A stretch of DNA of 50,779 nt from the NCBI GenBank assembly GCA_016291905.1, contig JAEEZS010000038.1:1-50779 (forward strand), given 5' to 3'. A program made the translations under genes and the position numbers. Source of the stretch: Bacteroidaceae bacterium. GTDB taxonomy: Bacteria; Bacteroidota; Bacteroidia; Bacteroidales; Bacteroidaceae. The notes beneath the pieces were generated by a model that was given only the letters and a program-made list of their open reading frames with translations, did not search any database and was not told the DNA's origin. Shown in pieces: positions 33,405 to 41,329 of this stretch. Position 1 is the stretch's first letter, and each line of letters starts with the position of its first letter.

Positions 33405-35489
33405 TTATAAGTGATCGACAATGACTAGTTTTCCGATTTTCAGCACAAAGCCGCCGCCGGAGGCCATGTGGATGGTGAGTGCCGTGCCGCTGGATTGGAA
33501 TTGCGTGTCCAAGCGGTAGTCCTCGGCATTCATGTCGGCATTGACGCCATCGGTGAGGAGCGTCACCGCATAGTCGCCTTCAGACAGGAACGTGAGGGGG
33601 ATGGTGACGTCGCGTGCGCGCCAGTCGGTCATGCCGGCCACGTACCACGCGTCGCCCTTTCGGCGGGCTGTGACGATATACTCGCCCATGCGTCCGCAGG
33701 GGATGACGGTCTCGTCCCACACGGTCGGTATGCCGCTGACGAACTTCGTATAGTCGGGCTCGGCCTCGTAGCTGGTGGGCGTGTCGCAGAACATGGTGAA
33801 GGGGCTGTCGAACACCACGTACATGGCCGCCTGATGACAGCGCGTGCCCTGGCTGACGGGGCTGTAGTAGATGGGACGCCAGTCGGCGCGTGTGGCGTTA
33901 CGCATGGCGCCAGGCGTGAAGTCGACGTTGCCGCTCATCATGCGGATGTAGGGGAAGGTGACGTCGTAGTGCGGCATGTCCTTCTCCTCGGGCTTCCACT
34001 TCACCTCCTCCATGCCGAAGACGCCCTCGAAGTTGAGCAGGTTGGGGTAGGTGCGGTTGAGGCCTGTGGGGGCGTAGAAGCCGTGATAGTCGAGGAACAG
34101 GTGGTACTGGGCCGCCTTCTCGCAGATGCGGTAGGCCATCTCCACGCCCGTCTGGTCGTTGCGGTCGAGGAAATCCACCTTGAAGCCCTTGATGCCCATC
34201 GCGGCGTATTTCTGGCAAGCCTCGTCAAGCTGTTCGTAGAGCACGTTGAACACCGTCCACAGCACAATGTCGACGCCCTTCTGCTGTCCGTAGGTAATCA
34301 GCTCCTCAAGGTCAAGTTCAGGGATGACGGTGAGCATGTCGCCGCTTGCAGGGTCGTACCAGCCCTCGTCGAGCACGATGTATTCGATGCCGTACTTGGC
34401 GGCGAAGTCGATGTAGTACTTATACGTAGGCATGTTGATGCCCGCCTTGAAGGGGACGCCCTTGAGGTTCCACGCGTTCCACCAGTCCCACGCCACCTTG
34501 CCGGGCTTTATCCACGAGGTGTCGCCGATGCGGTTGGGCGAGGCGAGGGCATAGACAAGGTTGTTCACGGGCATCTGGGTGTCGTCGTCGGTGATGGCGA
34601 GGACGCGCCAGGGGAACGTGCGCTTGCCCTCCACGCGGCAGATGTAGTCCTCTGCCGACGACACGTGCATTTGCTGGCGCCGCTGGCTCATGCGGTAGGT
34701 CTTGGGGTAGGGAGGGAAGATGCCACATAGAAGACCCCCTCCCTGCTCCCCCGTGAGGGGGAGAGCCTCGCTATTGCTCGTGGACTGCGCGCCAGCCTCT
34801 CCCCTCCCTCCACGGGAGGGGTTGGGGGTGGGTCTGAGGAACATCCCTGGATAGGCTTCGAGGTCGCTCTCAAGGAGGGTGACCTTCGTGCCGTCCACCT
34901 CGATCGTGGCAGGCAGGAAGGCGGGCACATTGCCGGCTTTCGAGAGTGGCGTCTCCTCGTAGTAGTTCTGGAACGCCATTGCGAAGGGCTCGCGCTCGTT
35001 GGTCGAGTGGGAGAGCCATACCTTGGGGTCGCCCTCGAAGGCAAAGGTGGCCTGCTCGGAGGCTATCCGCAGCGGGGTGTTGCGGGTGTAGGCAAAGTGG
35101 TAGGCCACGCCGTCGTCGTAGGCGCGGAAGGTGAGCGTAAAGCCGTCGGTGAGCGTGAGGGCCAGCTCGTTGCAAGTGGTGCTGATGTGCGGCTGGCGGT
35201 AGAAGGGGGCGTCGGTCTCCTCTGTTACTCTGCGTGTGCGCGAGGCCTTGGTGACGCGGTTGACGACGGTGCCGTCAGCCAGCGTCAGGCCGATGGGCGA
35301 CGGGGCAACGAGCACCTTGCCGTCGCGCTCGATGTGGTACCTGAGCGGCGCCTCACCCTCGACGATGACCGTCGTCCGTCCGTCGGGCGACGTGAGGTTG
35401 TACGGCTTCGTGGCGGCTGCACCGAGGGGCTGCGGAAGGGCCGTCAGCAGCAGGCCGAGGAGGATGACGAGGGACAGGATTCTTTTCAT
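33405..35489 (-). CDS. GH97-family alpha-glycosidase (retaining, alpha-galactosidase-like)
   Basis: 694 residues with signal peptide MKRILSLVILLGLLLTALPQ. The N-terminal beta-super-sandwich (about 28-300) is followed by the (beta/alpha)8 barrel, from about WDWWNAW (335-341). GIKGFKVDFLDRND carries Asp439. GH97 members with an Asp here are retaining enzymes, as in characterised alpha-galactosidases, while SusB-type inverting enzymes use Glu. Glu494 in FGMEEVKW is the likely acid/base by spacing. Residues 219-254 are a low-complexity insert (TPNPSRGGRGEAG onward) produced by a palindromic repeat element lodged in frame within the beta-domain. It probably removes alpha-galactose in the periplasm. 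It is first in an operon with GH127. Confidence 0.92.
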   Translation of the reverse strand: MKRILSLVILLGLLLTALPQPLGAAATKPYNLTSPDGRTTVIVEGEAPLRYHIERDGKVLVAPSPIGLTLADGTVVNRVTKASRTRRVTEETDAPFYRQPHISTTCNELALTLTDGFTLTFRAYDDGVAYHFAYTRNTPLRIASEQATFAFEGDPKVWLSHSTNEREPFAMAFQNYYEETPLSKAGNVPAFLPATIEVDGTKVTLLESDLEAYPGMFLRPTPNPSRGGRGEAGAQSTSNSEALPLTGEQGGGLLCGIFPPYPKTYRMSQRRQQMHVSSAEDYICRVEGKRTFPWRVLAITDDDTQMPVNNLVYALASPNRIGDTSWIKPGKVAWDWWNAWNLKGVPFKAGINMPTYKYYIDFAAKYGIEYIVLDEGWYDPASGDMLTVIPELDLEELITYGQQKGVDIVLWTVFNVLYEQLDEACQKYAAMGIKGFKVDFLDRNDQTGVEMAYRICEKAAQYHLFLDYHGFYAPTGLNRTYPNLLNFEGVFGMEEVKWKPEEKDMPHYDVTFPYIRMMSGNVDFTPGAMRNATRADWRPIYYSPVSQGTRCHQAAMYVVFDSPFTMFCDTPTSYEAEPDYTKFVSGIPTVWDETVIPCGRMGEYIVTARRKGDAWYVAGMTDWRARDVTIPLTFLSEGDYAVTLLTDGVNADMNAEDYRLDTQFQSSGTALTIHMASGGGFVLKIGKLVIVDHL
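34732..34835. repeat. 104-bp palindromic element inserted in frame in the GH97 gene
   Basis: The ends are inverted copies: AGACCCCCTCCC at the left and the reverse complement of AGACCCACCCCCAACCCC at the right. Each half also contains a small hairpin (CCCCCGTGAGGGGG at 34748-34761, and CCCTCCACGGGAGGGG at 34806-34821). The GC-rich sequence stands out from the surrounding gene and reads through without a stop on the coding strand. It looks like a REP- or MITE-type repeat that the protein tolerates as a loop. Confidence 0.8.
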
Positions 35490-35517
35490 GATAGGGGGGT
35501 GTGGTTACGGTTTATTA

Positions 35518-35546
35518 TTAACGATGCAAAGATAATACTTTTTTTT
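35518..35546 (-). repeat. 29-bp promoter block, copy 1 (GH97 side)
   Basis: The 29 bases (A-tract, GTATTATCTTTGCATCGT, TAA) are identical to 36204-36232 but inverted. The block spans the -7 box and the predicted transcription start. Confidence 0.9.
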
Positions 35547-35558
35547 GAAACTACCAAA
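35527..35558 (-). promoter_or_regulatory. Promoter for the GH97-GH127 operon
   Basis: The minus strand has TTTG (35555-35558), 20 bases, TATCTTTG (35527-35534). The spacer contains GTTTCAAAAAAAAGT, also found at the GH5 promoter. Transcription should begin near 35520, about 30 bases before the ATG. Confidence 0.82.
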
Positions 35559-35725
35559 TTTTTGGACAAAGAAAAATATTCGTGGAAACGATTTTCTTTT
35601 GTGCTTTTTCTGGCGTTCGACAGTACTTTTTCCTGCGTTTTCCTGCTTTTTGCCGTCCTTGGATGAGCCGGAATGTCTGCTGTGTTTTGGCGAATCGTGT
35701 CCAGGGGTATTCCTCATGCGGTTAG

Positions 35726-35896
35726 TTATACAGTTATTCAGTATTCAGTTTTCAGAGCAGCCATGCACACCCCTCAAAAAAATACTTTATTATATATAAT
35801 AATTTATTATATATAATAAAATTTCTATTCTTGCGAATCGTTACCAATCAAATGTGCTTTGCTCTCAAGAAAACTGAATACTGAATAACTGTATAA
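35726..35896. repeat. 171-bp MITE-like element with perfect 28-bp terminal inverted repeats
   Basis: Bases 35726-35753 are the exact reverse complement of 35869-35896 (the outer end reads TTATACAGTTATTCAG). The pairing continues inward with a 3-base indel (AGAGCA). The centre is AT-rich and contains two copies of the palindrome TATTATATATAATA at 35788-35801 and 35805-35818, 17 bases apart. No open frame is present. A TA dinucleotide at each outer edge would fit a TA target duplication. It could also be an invertible segment or a large regulatory palindrome. Confidence 0.7.
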
Positions 35897-35991
35897 ATCG
35901 AGTTCAGAGGGGCTTGTGAGGTGGGTGCACCTTATTCAGTGTTGCAAAAAAGCCTCCTTTGCGGGCGAAAATGGGGCAAAAACACATTGCC

Positions 35992-36117
35992 GGCGGCTTA
36001 TTTCAAAGGTCTGGCGGCTTATTTCAAAGGTCTGGCGGCTTATTTCAAAGGTCTGGCGAATTATTCCACTACGTTGTCGGCTCAGCCCACAGCGCTGTCA
36101 GCTCATTCCAGTGGGCT
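35992..36117 (+). repeat. Six 21-bp tandem units upstream of the second susC
   Basis: Three identical units (GGCGGCTTATTTCAAAGG plus TCT) start at 35992, 36013 and 36034. Three diverged units in the same 21-base register follow at 36055, 36076 and 36097. The period equals two helical turns. The array ends about 100 bases before the susC -7 box. Confidence 0.85.
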
Positions 36118-36203
36118 GTAGGAGAGAAGGCTTTTGGCGGCGATTTAGGGTTTGTGACAAATGGTTAAAAGTGTCTTTTTTCTCCTTTTTATTTTTTTTT
36201 TCG

Positions 36204-36232
36204 AAAAAAAAGTATTATCTTTGCATCGTTAA
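36204..36232 (+). repeat. 29-bp promoter block, copy 2 (susC side)
   Basis: Identical to 35518-35546 on the opposite strand. It starts with an A-tract that forms a TTTTTTTTCGAAAAAAAA palindrome with the preceding T-run. Confidence 0.9.
36216..36223 (+). promoter_or_regulatory. -7 box of the second susC operon
   Basis: TATCTTTG lies 45 bases before the susC ATG. The -33 position falls in a T-run with no true TTTG, so the shared 29-bp block may matter more than the -33 element here. Confidence 0.65.
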
Positions 36233-36268
36233 AAAATCTATTATTAACCCAAAGGAAAAAACCATCCA

Positions 36269-39200
36269 ATGAAAGCACGCAGCGTAATTATCTCGCTCGC
36301 ACTGATGTTCGGCGCTCTGTTGAGCCTCAGTGCCCAGACCACCGTCCGCGGTACCGTCGTGGACCTGAACGGTGATGAAGTGATTGGTGCCAACGTGGTT
36401 GAAAAGGGTGTGCCTGCCAACGGTGTCATCACCGACATCAACGGCGCTTTCTCCCTGCAGGTGAAGAGCAGCCAGGCCACCCTCGTCGTCAGTTACGTCG
36501 GCTATGCCAGCCAAGAAGTAGCCCTGAAGGGCAGAACCAACGTCCGCATTACCCTGGAGGAGGACAGCAAGCTGCTCTCCGACGTGGTGGTCATCGGCTA
36601 CGGTACGATGAAGAAGGGCGACATCACGTCGGCCGTCTCCAGCGTCAAGCCCGAGGACTTCAACATCGGTAACATCCAGGATGCTGCCGAGCTCGTCAAG
36701 GGCAAGGTGGCCGGTCTGAACATCACCAAGGGTTCGGGCGACCCGAATGCCACCAGCACCATCCGTCTGCGTGGCGTCACCACCCTCACCGGCAGCCTCG
36801 ACCCGCTGGTGCTCGTCGACGGCGTGCCTGGCGACATCACCGAGGTGGCCCCTGAGAACATCGCCTCCATCGATGTCCTGAAGGATGCCTCGGCTGCCGC
36901 TATCTACGGCACACGCGGCGCCAACGGCGTCATCCTCATCACCACCAAGGGCGGACAGTTTAACGAGACGTCCAAGGTCACCTACTCGGGCTACGTCAGC
37001 GCCTCGAACTTCTACGACAACCTCCACTTCATGACCGCCGACGACCTGCGCCGTATACCGGGTGCCACAGCCTTCAGCGACGAGGGCTTCTCGACCGACT
37101 GGCTGGGCGCCGTCACCCAGACGGGCCTCGCACAGAACCACTCCATCAACCTCGAAGGCGGCACGGCCAACACCGCCTACGCCGCAGGCTTCAGCTACCG
37201 CGACGAGAAGGGCGTGATGATTAACACGGGCAACGAGCGCATGCGCATGCAGTTCGACGTCACCCAGAAGGCCATGAACGGCATCCTGAAGTTCAACCTC
37301 AACGGCAACCTGGGCTTCAGCAAGAACCCGCAGAACAACCCCTCGTACGCCTACCGTCAGGCCGTCATCCACAACCCTACGTCGCCCATCTACAACCTGA
37401 ACGACGCCGGCGAGCAAGACCCCACGCTGGGCTACAACGAAGAGTTCAACCGCTTCCAGTACTACAACCCCGTTGAAATCCTCAACGAGCAGATTGGCGA
37501 CACCCGCTCCAACGACACGAAGATGACGGGTAATATCACCGTCGAGCCCATCCAGGGCTGGCGCACCAACCTGATGCTCTCCACCTACCGCTACATGGGC
37601 GTGGGCGAGAACTACTACACCTCGAGGTACTACACGCTGGCACCGCAGAACGCCCCAGGCAGCACCGACCCTGCCAACGGCTCGGCATCGAAGTCGCAGA
37701 GCGACTACACCTCGAACAACCTCGAGCTCACCAGCGAGTACAAGAACACCTTCGGCCGTCACCGCCTCGACGCCATCGTGGGCTACAGCTACAACTACAA
37801 CGTCTATTCAAGCTTCTACGCCAGTAACGGCAACTTCCCCACCGAGGTCTATCTCTACAATAACCTCTCCGCAGGTACCTATCTGAAGGACAAGGAGAAC
37901 CCGCGTGGAGGACTCGGCAGCAGCAAGAACGACAACAAGCTCATCGGCTTCTTCGGCCGTGTGAGCTACGGCTACGACGACCGCTACAACATCCTGCTCT
38001 CCCTCCGTCACGAAGGCAGCAGCAAGTTCGGCGCCGACCGTAAGTGGGCCAACTTCCCCTCCGCCTCCTTCGGCTGGACCATCAGCAACGAGGAGTTCAT
38101 GGAGAACGTCGATGTCGTCTCCAACATGAAACTGCGCATCGGCTATGGTAAGACCGGTAACATCCCTGGCAGCAGCTACGGCTCGCTCACCATGTACGAC
38201 TACGACACCTCGTACGGCCGTTACCTCAACACCAGCGGACAGTGGGTGGCCGGCCTGAAGACCTCGCAGAACCCCAACCCCAAACTCCAGTGGGAAACCG
38301 CCGAGGAGTTCAACGTGGGTCTTGACATGGGCTTCCTGAAAGACCGCCTGAACGTCACCATCGATGCCTACCGCAAGGTGACCAACGACCTGCTCTACTA
38401 CTACACGGTGCCCGTGCCGCCCAACATCTACACCACCACGACGGCTAATGCCGCCAAGTTCCAGAACACGGGCGTGGAGCTCCTCATCGAGGCCAACCCC
38501 ATCCGCACCCGTCACTTCGACTGGAATACCACCCTCACCGCTTCGCACAACGCGAGCCTCCTCGTCAGCCTCTCCAACGAGCTCTACGAGACGGAGAGCT
38601 ACCTCAACTGGGGCGGCGTGGGCGACCCCATCAGCGTCAGCACCCACCGCATCGAGGAGGGTAAGCCCTTCGGCAACTTCTGGATGCTGAAGTCCGTCGG
38701 TGTCAACGAGAAGGGCAAGTGGGTCATCGAGAACCCCAACGCCGTCACCCAGCAGGGCGACAAGTGGCTTGACAAGGACGGCAACGAGACTGAGCGCTAC
38801 GTCGTCTATTCCACGCAATACAACAGCGACGAATACCGCCAGTACTGCGGCACGGGTATGCCGCAGCTCTACCTCAACTGGGGCAACAGCTTCCGCTACC
38901 GTAACTTCGATCTGGGCATCCAGCTCAGCAGCCAGCTCGGCTTCTACATCTTCAACAGCCAGCGCGCGTTCTACGAGAACAACTCCATCGCCTACAACCG
39001 CCTCTATGTGGCAGCCGTCGGCAAACCCGTCGTCGATGTCGCCACAGGGCAGCCCACAGGCGAAGTGGCCAAGCTCTCCACCTCGCAGCAGCAGTGCGTC
39101 GTCAGCGCCTACCTGGAGCGTGGCGACTACGTGAAGATTGATAACGTCACCCTCGGCTACACCTACGACGTCAAGGGCAACGCCCGCAAGTATCTGCAGA

Positions 39201-39364
39201 GCGTCCGCGGCTACGTCTCGGGCGAGAACCTCTTCTGCTTCACCGGCTATACTGGCCTCGACCCAGAGCTCAGCAACGGCGACCCCTTCTCGGCCGGCCT
39301 CGACGAGCGTGACAAGTATCCTACCATCCGCAGCATCACCGCTGGTGTTTCATTAACCTTCTAA
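36269..39364 (+). CDS. SusC/RagA family TonB-linked outer-membrane transporter
   Basis: 1031 residues. The signal peptide ends SLSAQ (about 23) and a carboxypeptidase-regulatory-like domain follows (about 25-100). The segment LSDVVVIGYGTMKKGDIT (103-120) resembles a TonB-box and plug entry. The plug contains VLKDASAAAIYGTRGANGVI (203-222), and the barrel ends in a terminal Phe (GVSLTF). There is no STN domain. Codons end very often in C, more so than in the neighbouring peptidase genes, which suggests strong expression or a different history. It is the first gene of a SusCD locus whose other members are DUF4859-like and metallopeptidase-like lipoproteins. The cargo is therefore perhaps a peptide or glycopeptide, which is inference. 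Confidence 0.95.
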   Translation: MKARSVIISLALMFGALLSLSAQTTVRGTVVDLNGDEVIGANVVEKGVPANGVITDINGAFSLQVKSSQATLVVSYVGYASQEVALKGRTNVRITLEEDSKLLSDVVVIGYGTMKKGDITSAVSSVKPEDFNIGNIQDAAELVKGKVAGLNITKGSGDPNATSTIRLRGVTTLTGSLDPLVLVDGVPGDITEVAPENIASIDVLKDASAAAIYGTRGANGVILITTKGGQFNETSKVTYSGYVSASNFYDNLHFMTADDLRRIPGATAFSDEGFSTDWLGAVTQTGLAQNHSINLEGGTANTAYAAGFSYRDEKGVMINTGNERMRMQFDVTQKAMNGILKFNLNGNLGFSKNPQNNPSYAYRQAVIHNPTSPIYNLNDAGEQDPTLGYNEEFNRFQYYNPVEILNEQIGDTRSNDTKMTGNITVEPIQGWRTNLMLSTYRYMGVGENYYTSRYYTLAPQNAPGSTDPANGSASKSQSDYTSNNLELTSEYKNTFGRHRLDAIVGYSYNYNVYSSFYASNGNFPTEVYLYNNLSAGTYLKDKENPRGGLGSSKNDNKLIGFFGRVSYGYDDRYNILLSLRHEGSSKFGADRKWANFPSASFGWTISNEEFMENVDVVSNMKLRIGYGKTGNIPGSSYGSLTMYDYDTSYGRYLNTSGQWVAGLKTSQNPNPKLQWETAEEFNVGLDMGFLKDRLNVTIDAYRKVTNDLLYYYTVPVPPNIYTTTTANAAKFQNTGVELLIEANPIRTRHFDWNTTLTASHNASLLVSLSNELYETESYLNWGGVGDPISVSTHRIEEGKPFGNFWMLKSVGVNEKGKWVIENPNAVTQQGDKWLDKDGNETERYVVYSTQYNSDEYRQYCGTGMPQLYLNWGNSFRYRNFDLGIQLSSQLGFYIFNSQRAFYENNSIAYNRLYVAAVGKPVVDVATGQPTGEVAKLSTSQQQCVVSAYLERGDYVKIDNVTLGYTYDVKGNARKYLQSVRGYVSGENLFCFTGYTGLDPELSNGDPFSAGLDERDKYPTIRSITAGVSLTF

Positions 39365-39378
39365 TCGCCCAACGCCCT

Positions 39379-41247
39379 ATGAAAAAGTATTTGATATATA
39401 GCATAGCGTTCTTCATCCTTGCTTCTTGCACGGATTTGAGCGAGACCGTCTACAGCAGCCTGACGGAAGAGAACATCGACCTGACGGAGGAGAGCACCCT
39501 CGAAGCCCTTTCGGCCTCGGTCTATTCCAACATCCGCTTTATGTACTGGGGCTACTACGGCCTCATGGACCTCACCGAGGAGGCCTGCGACCTCTACGTC
39601 ATTCCCTCGAAGATTGGTATCGGATGGGGCGACTACTACATCAGCTACCACAAGCACGAGGTTACCAGCGAGAATGCCAACATGCACTCCACGGACTGGT
39701 ACTACAACTACACTGCCATCACCTACGCCAACCAGTTCTGCCGCGCTATGGAGGCCGTCAAGCATAAGCAGGGAGGCACCCTGACGGAGAGCCAGAACTT
39801 CATGCTGGCCAAGGTGCGTTGCCTGCGTGCCCTGAGCTACTACATCCTCTTCGACAACTTCCGCTGGATTCCCCTGCTGAAGGGTGCCGACGAGGAACAG
39901 GAGGCCGGCTATCTGCCCTCGCAGGCCAACCCCAGCGATGTGTTCGACTGGGTGGAGGAAGAGCTGCTTGCCATCCGCGACGACCTGGGTACACAGCACG
40001 TCTATGGTCATCCCAACCGCTTTGTGGCCGACATGATTCTTGCCAAGATGTACCTCAACCACAACGCCTGGTTCGAGAACATCATCACCGCCGACGAACT
40101 GCGTGAAGGCAAACAGAGCGGCGACAGCTATCGCAGCCGCATCTCTGACGAATGGTACAAGAAGTGCGAGCAGATGGTCAAGGACGTCATCGACAACGGC
40201 GGCTACACCCTCGAAGCCAACTTCAAGGACAACTTCCGTGCTAACCTGAGCAACTGCACAGAGTGCATTTTCGCCATCCCCCTCGACAAGACCTACGCCT
40301 CGCACAACTACACCATCTGCGAGAGCCTTATCACGGCTGGCGCAGCAGCCTACGGCTTCACCAACGCCTGCTGGAACGGTGGCGCTGGCATTCCCCAGTT
40401 CATCGATACCTATCACCCCAACGACACCCGCTTCGACGACACCTGGGCTCACGACCAGCAGTATGCCTATACCGAAGAGGGCGGCCCTCAGTCAGGCGAT
40501 CCCCTCACAACGGCTGAGGCTGACCTTAAGGGCACCGTCAACGTCTTCTACACCAAGAAGATTCACAGCGTCGACGATCCAGGCGTCTATATGCTTGAGG
40601 GCTATCGTAACGTGAAGCTCGAAATCGTTCCTGGCACCGACGGTACGTGGGGCGACGACGTTAACTTCTTCCGTCTGGCCGACGCCTACATGATGGCTGC
40701 CGAGTGTGCCCTGCGTCTGAAAGGAACAGGCATCTACAAGGAGAGCGACGCGGTCAACTTTGTCAACAAGGTACGTGCCCGTGCGTTCAAGGGGCGCGAC
40801 ACCAAGACCTTCCAGGTGCCTGCCGACGCCGCTGCTGCCGTGCGCACGCTGGAAGACCTCAAGGGAGGCAGCTGCTACAACTACGGACACGACGAATACC
40901 ACGTGGCTGAGGGCTACGACCCTGCTAAATTCACTGCCTATACGTGGGAGGAGAAGTATCACGACCTCGGCCCTGCTGCCGACGAACCCTATCGCGGAGG
41001 TGCCGACATTGAGCTGGGCGGACTGCTCGACGACCTCGCTTGGGAGTTCGTCTTTGAACACCATCGTCGTCAAGACCTCATCCGCTTTAAGATGACCTCC
41101 ACGGGACAAAACGTCTGGAACGGCAAGTCGTGGTTCTGCAAGGACCGCGTGCAGGATGTCAAGGACACCCACTACAACGCCGGCCCCATCTATATCGACT
41201 ACATGAACGGCAACAAGAACCTCGTCCAGATGCCAGGATTCAATTGA
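39379..41247 (+). CDS. SusD/RagB family nutrient-binding lipoprotein
   Basis: 622 residues with signal peptide and lipobox ILASC (Cys 17). It begins 14 bases after susC. SusD-type features are DLSETVYSSLTEENIDL after the lipid Cys, the helical repeat AKVRCLRALSYYILFDNFRWIPL (near residues 145-167), VADMILAKMYLNHNAWF, FRLADAYMMAAECALRLKG, and a C-terminal LLDDLAWEFVFEHHRRQDLIRF in place of the usual ExxxEFxxExxRxxDLxR. The protein forms the lid of the SusC barrel on the cell surface and captures ligand. The ligand is unknown. Confidence 0.95.
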   Translation: MKKYLIYSIAFFILASCTDLSETVYSSLTEENIDLTEESTLEALSASVYSNIRFMYWGYYGLMDLTEEACDLYVIPSKIGIGWGDYYISYHKHEVTSENANMHSTDWYYNYTAITYANQFCRAMEAVKHKQGGTLTESQNFMLAKVRCLRALSYYILFDNFRWIPLLKGADEEQEAGYLPSQANPSDVFDWVEEELLAIRDDLGTQHVYGHPNRFVADMILAKMYLNHNAWFENIITADELREGKQSGDSYRSRISDEWYKKCEQMVKDVIDNGGYTLEANFKDNFRANLSNCTECIFAIPLDKTYASHNYTICESLITAGAAAYGFTNACWNGGAGIPQFIDTYHPNDTRFDDTWAHDQQYAYTEEGGPQSGDPLTTAEADLKGTVNVFYTKKIHSVDDPGVYMLEGYRNVKLEIVPGTDGTWGDDVNFFRLADAYMMAAECALRLKGTGIYKESDAVNFVNKVRARAFKGRDTKTFQVPADAAAAVRTLEDLKGGSCYNYGHDEYHVAEGYDPAKFTAYTWEEKYHDLGPAADEPYRGGADIELGGLLDDLAWEFVFEHHRRQDLIRFKMTSTGQNVWNGKSWFCKDRVQDVKDTHYNAGPIYIDYMNGNKNLVQMPGFN

Positions 41248-41329
41248 TGCTCCGTCTTGTAAGTTTTTGTGTTGAAATTCAGTAATTATCCAGTTTATTT
41301 ATTAACTTATTAAAAAAACAACAAAAGCA

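Larger units (their letters stand above)
35490..36268. other. 779-bp structured intergenic region between GH97 and the second susC
   Basis: No convincing gene is present. From left to right it holds the GH97 promoter, about 160 bases without obvious structure, a 171-bp element with 28-bp inverted ends, a 21-bp tandem array, and the susC promoter. The outermost promoter blocks are identical over 29 bases in opposite orientation. An open frame across 35916-36272 encodes heptad repeats but is rejected as a gene. Confidence 0.8.

Noticed and set aside
34732..34835. Insertion sequence or transposon
   Set aside because: It is only 104 bp, with no open frame for a transposase. Better described as a small palindromic repeat.
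35754..35868. Phase-variable promoter between the 28-bp inverted repeats
   Set aside because: No TAnnTTTG box is present on either strand of the centre, so an invertible promoter is not supported. Inversion itself remains possible.
35916..36272. Plus-strand open frame of 118 codons with heptad repeats (RLISKVW and variants)
   Set aside because: It is the 21-bp array read as codons. It covers the susC promoter and runs past the susC start. Two other frames across the array are equally open.
36215..37762. 515-codon open frame antisense to susC
   Set aside because: The C-ending codons of susC leave the opposite strand free of stops. The translation has no signal, motif or repeat beyond that shadow, and the susC reading is certain.
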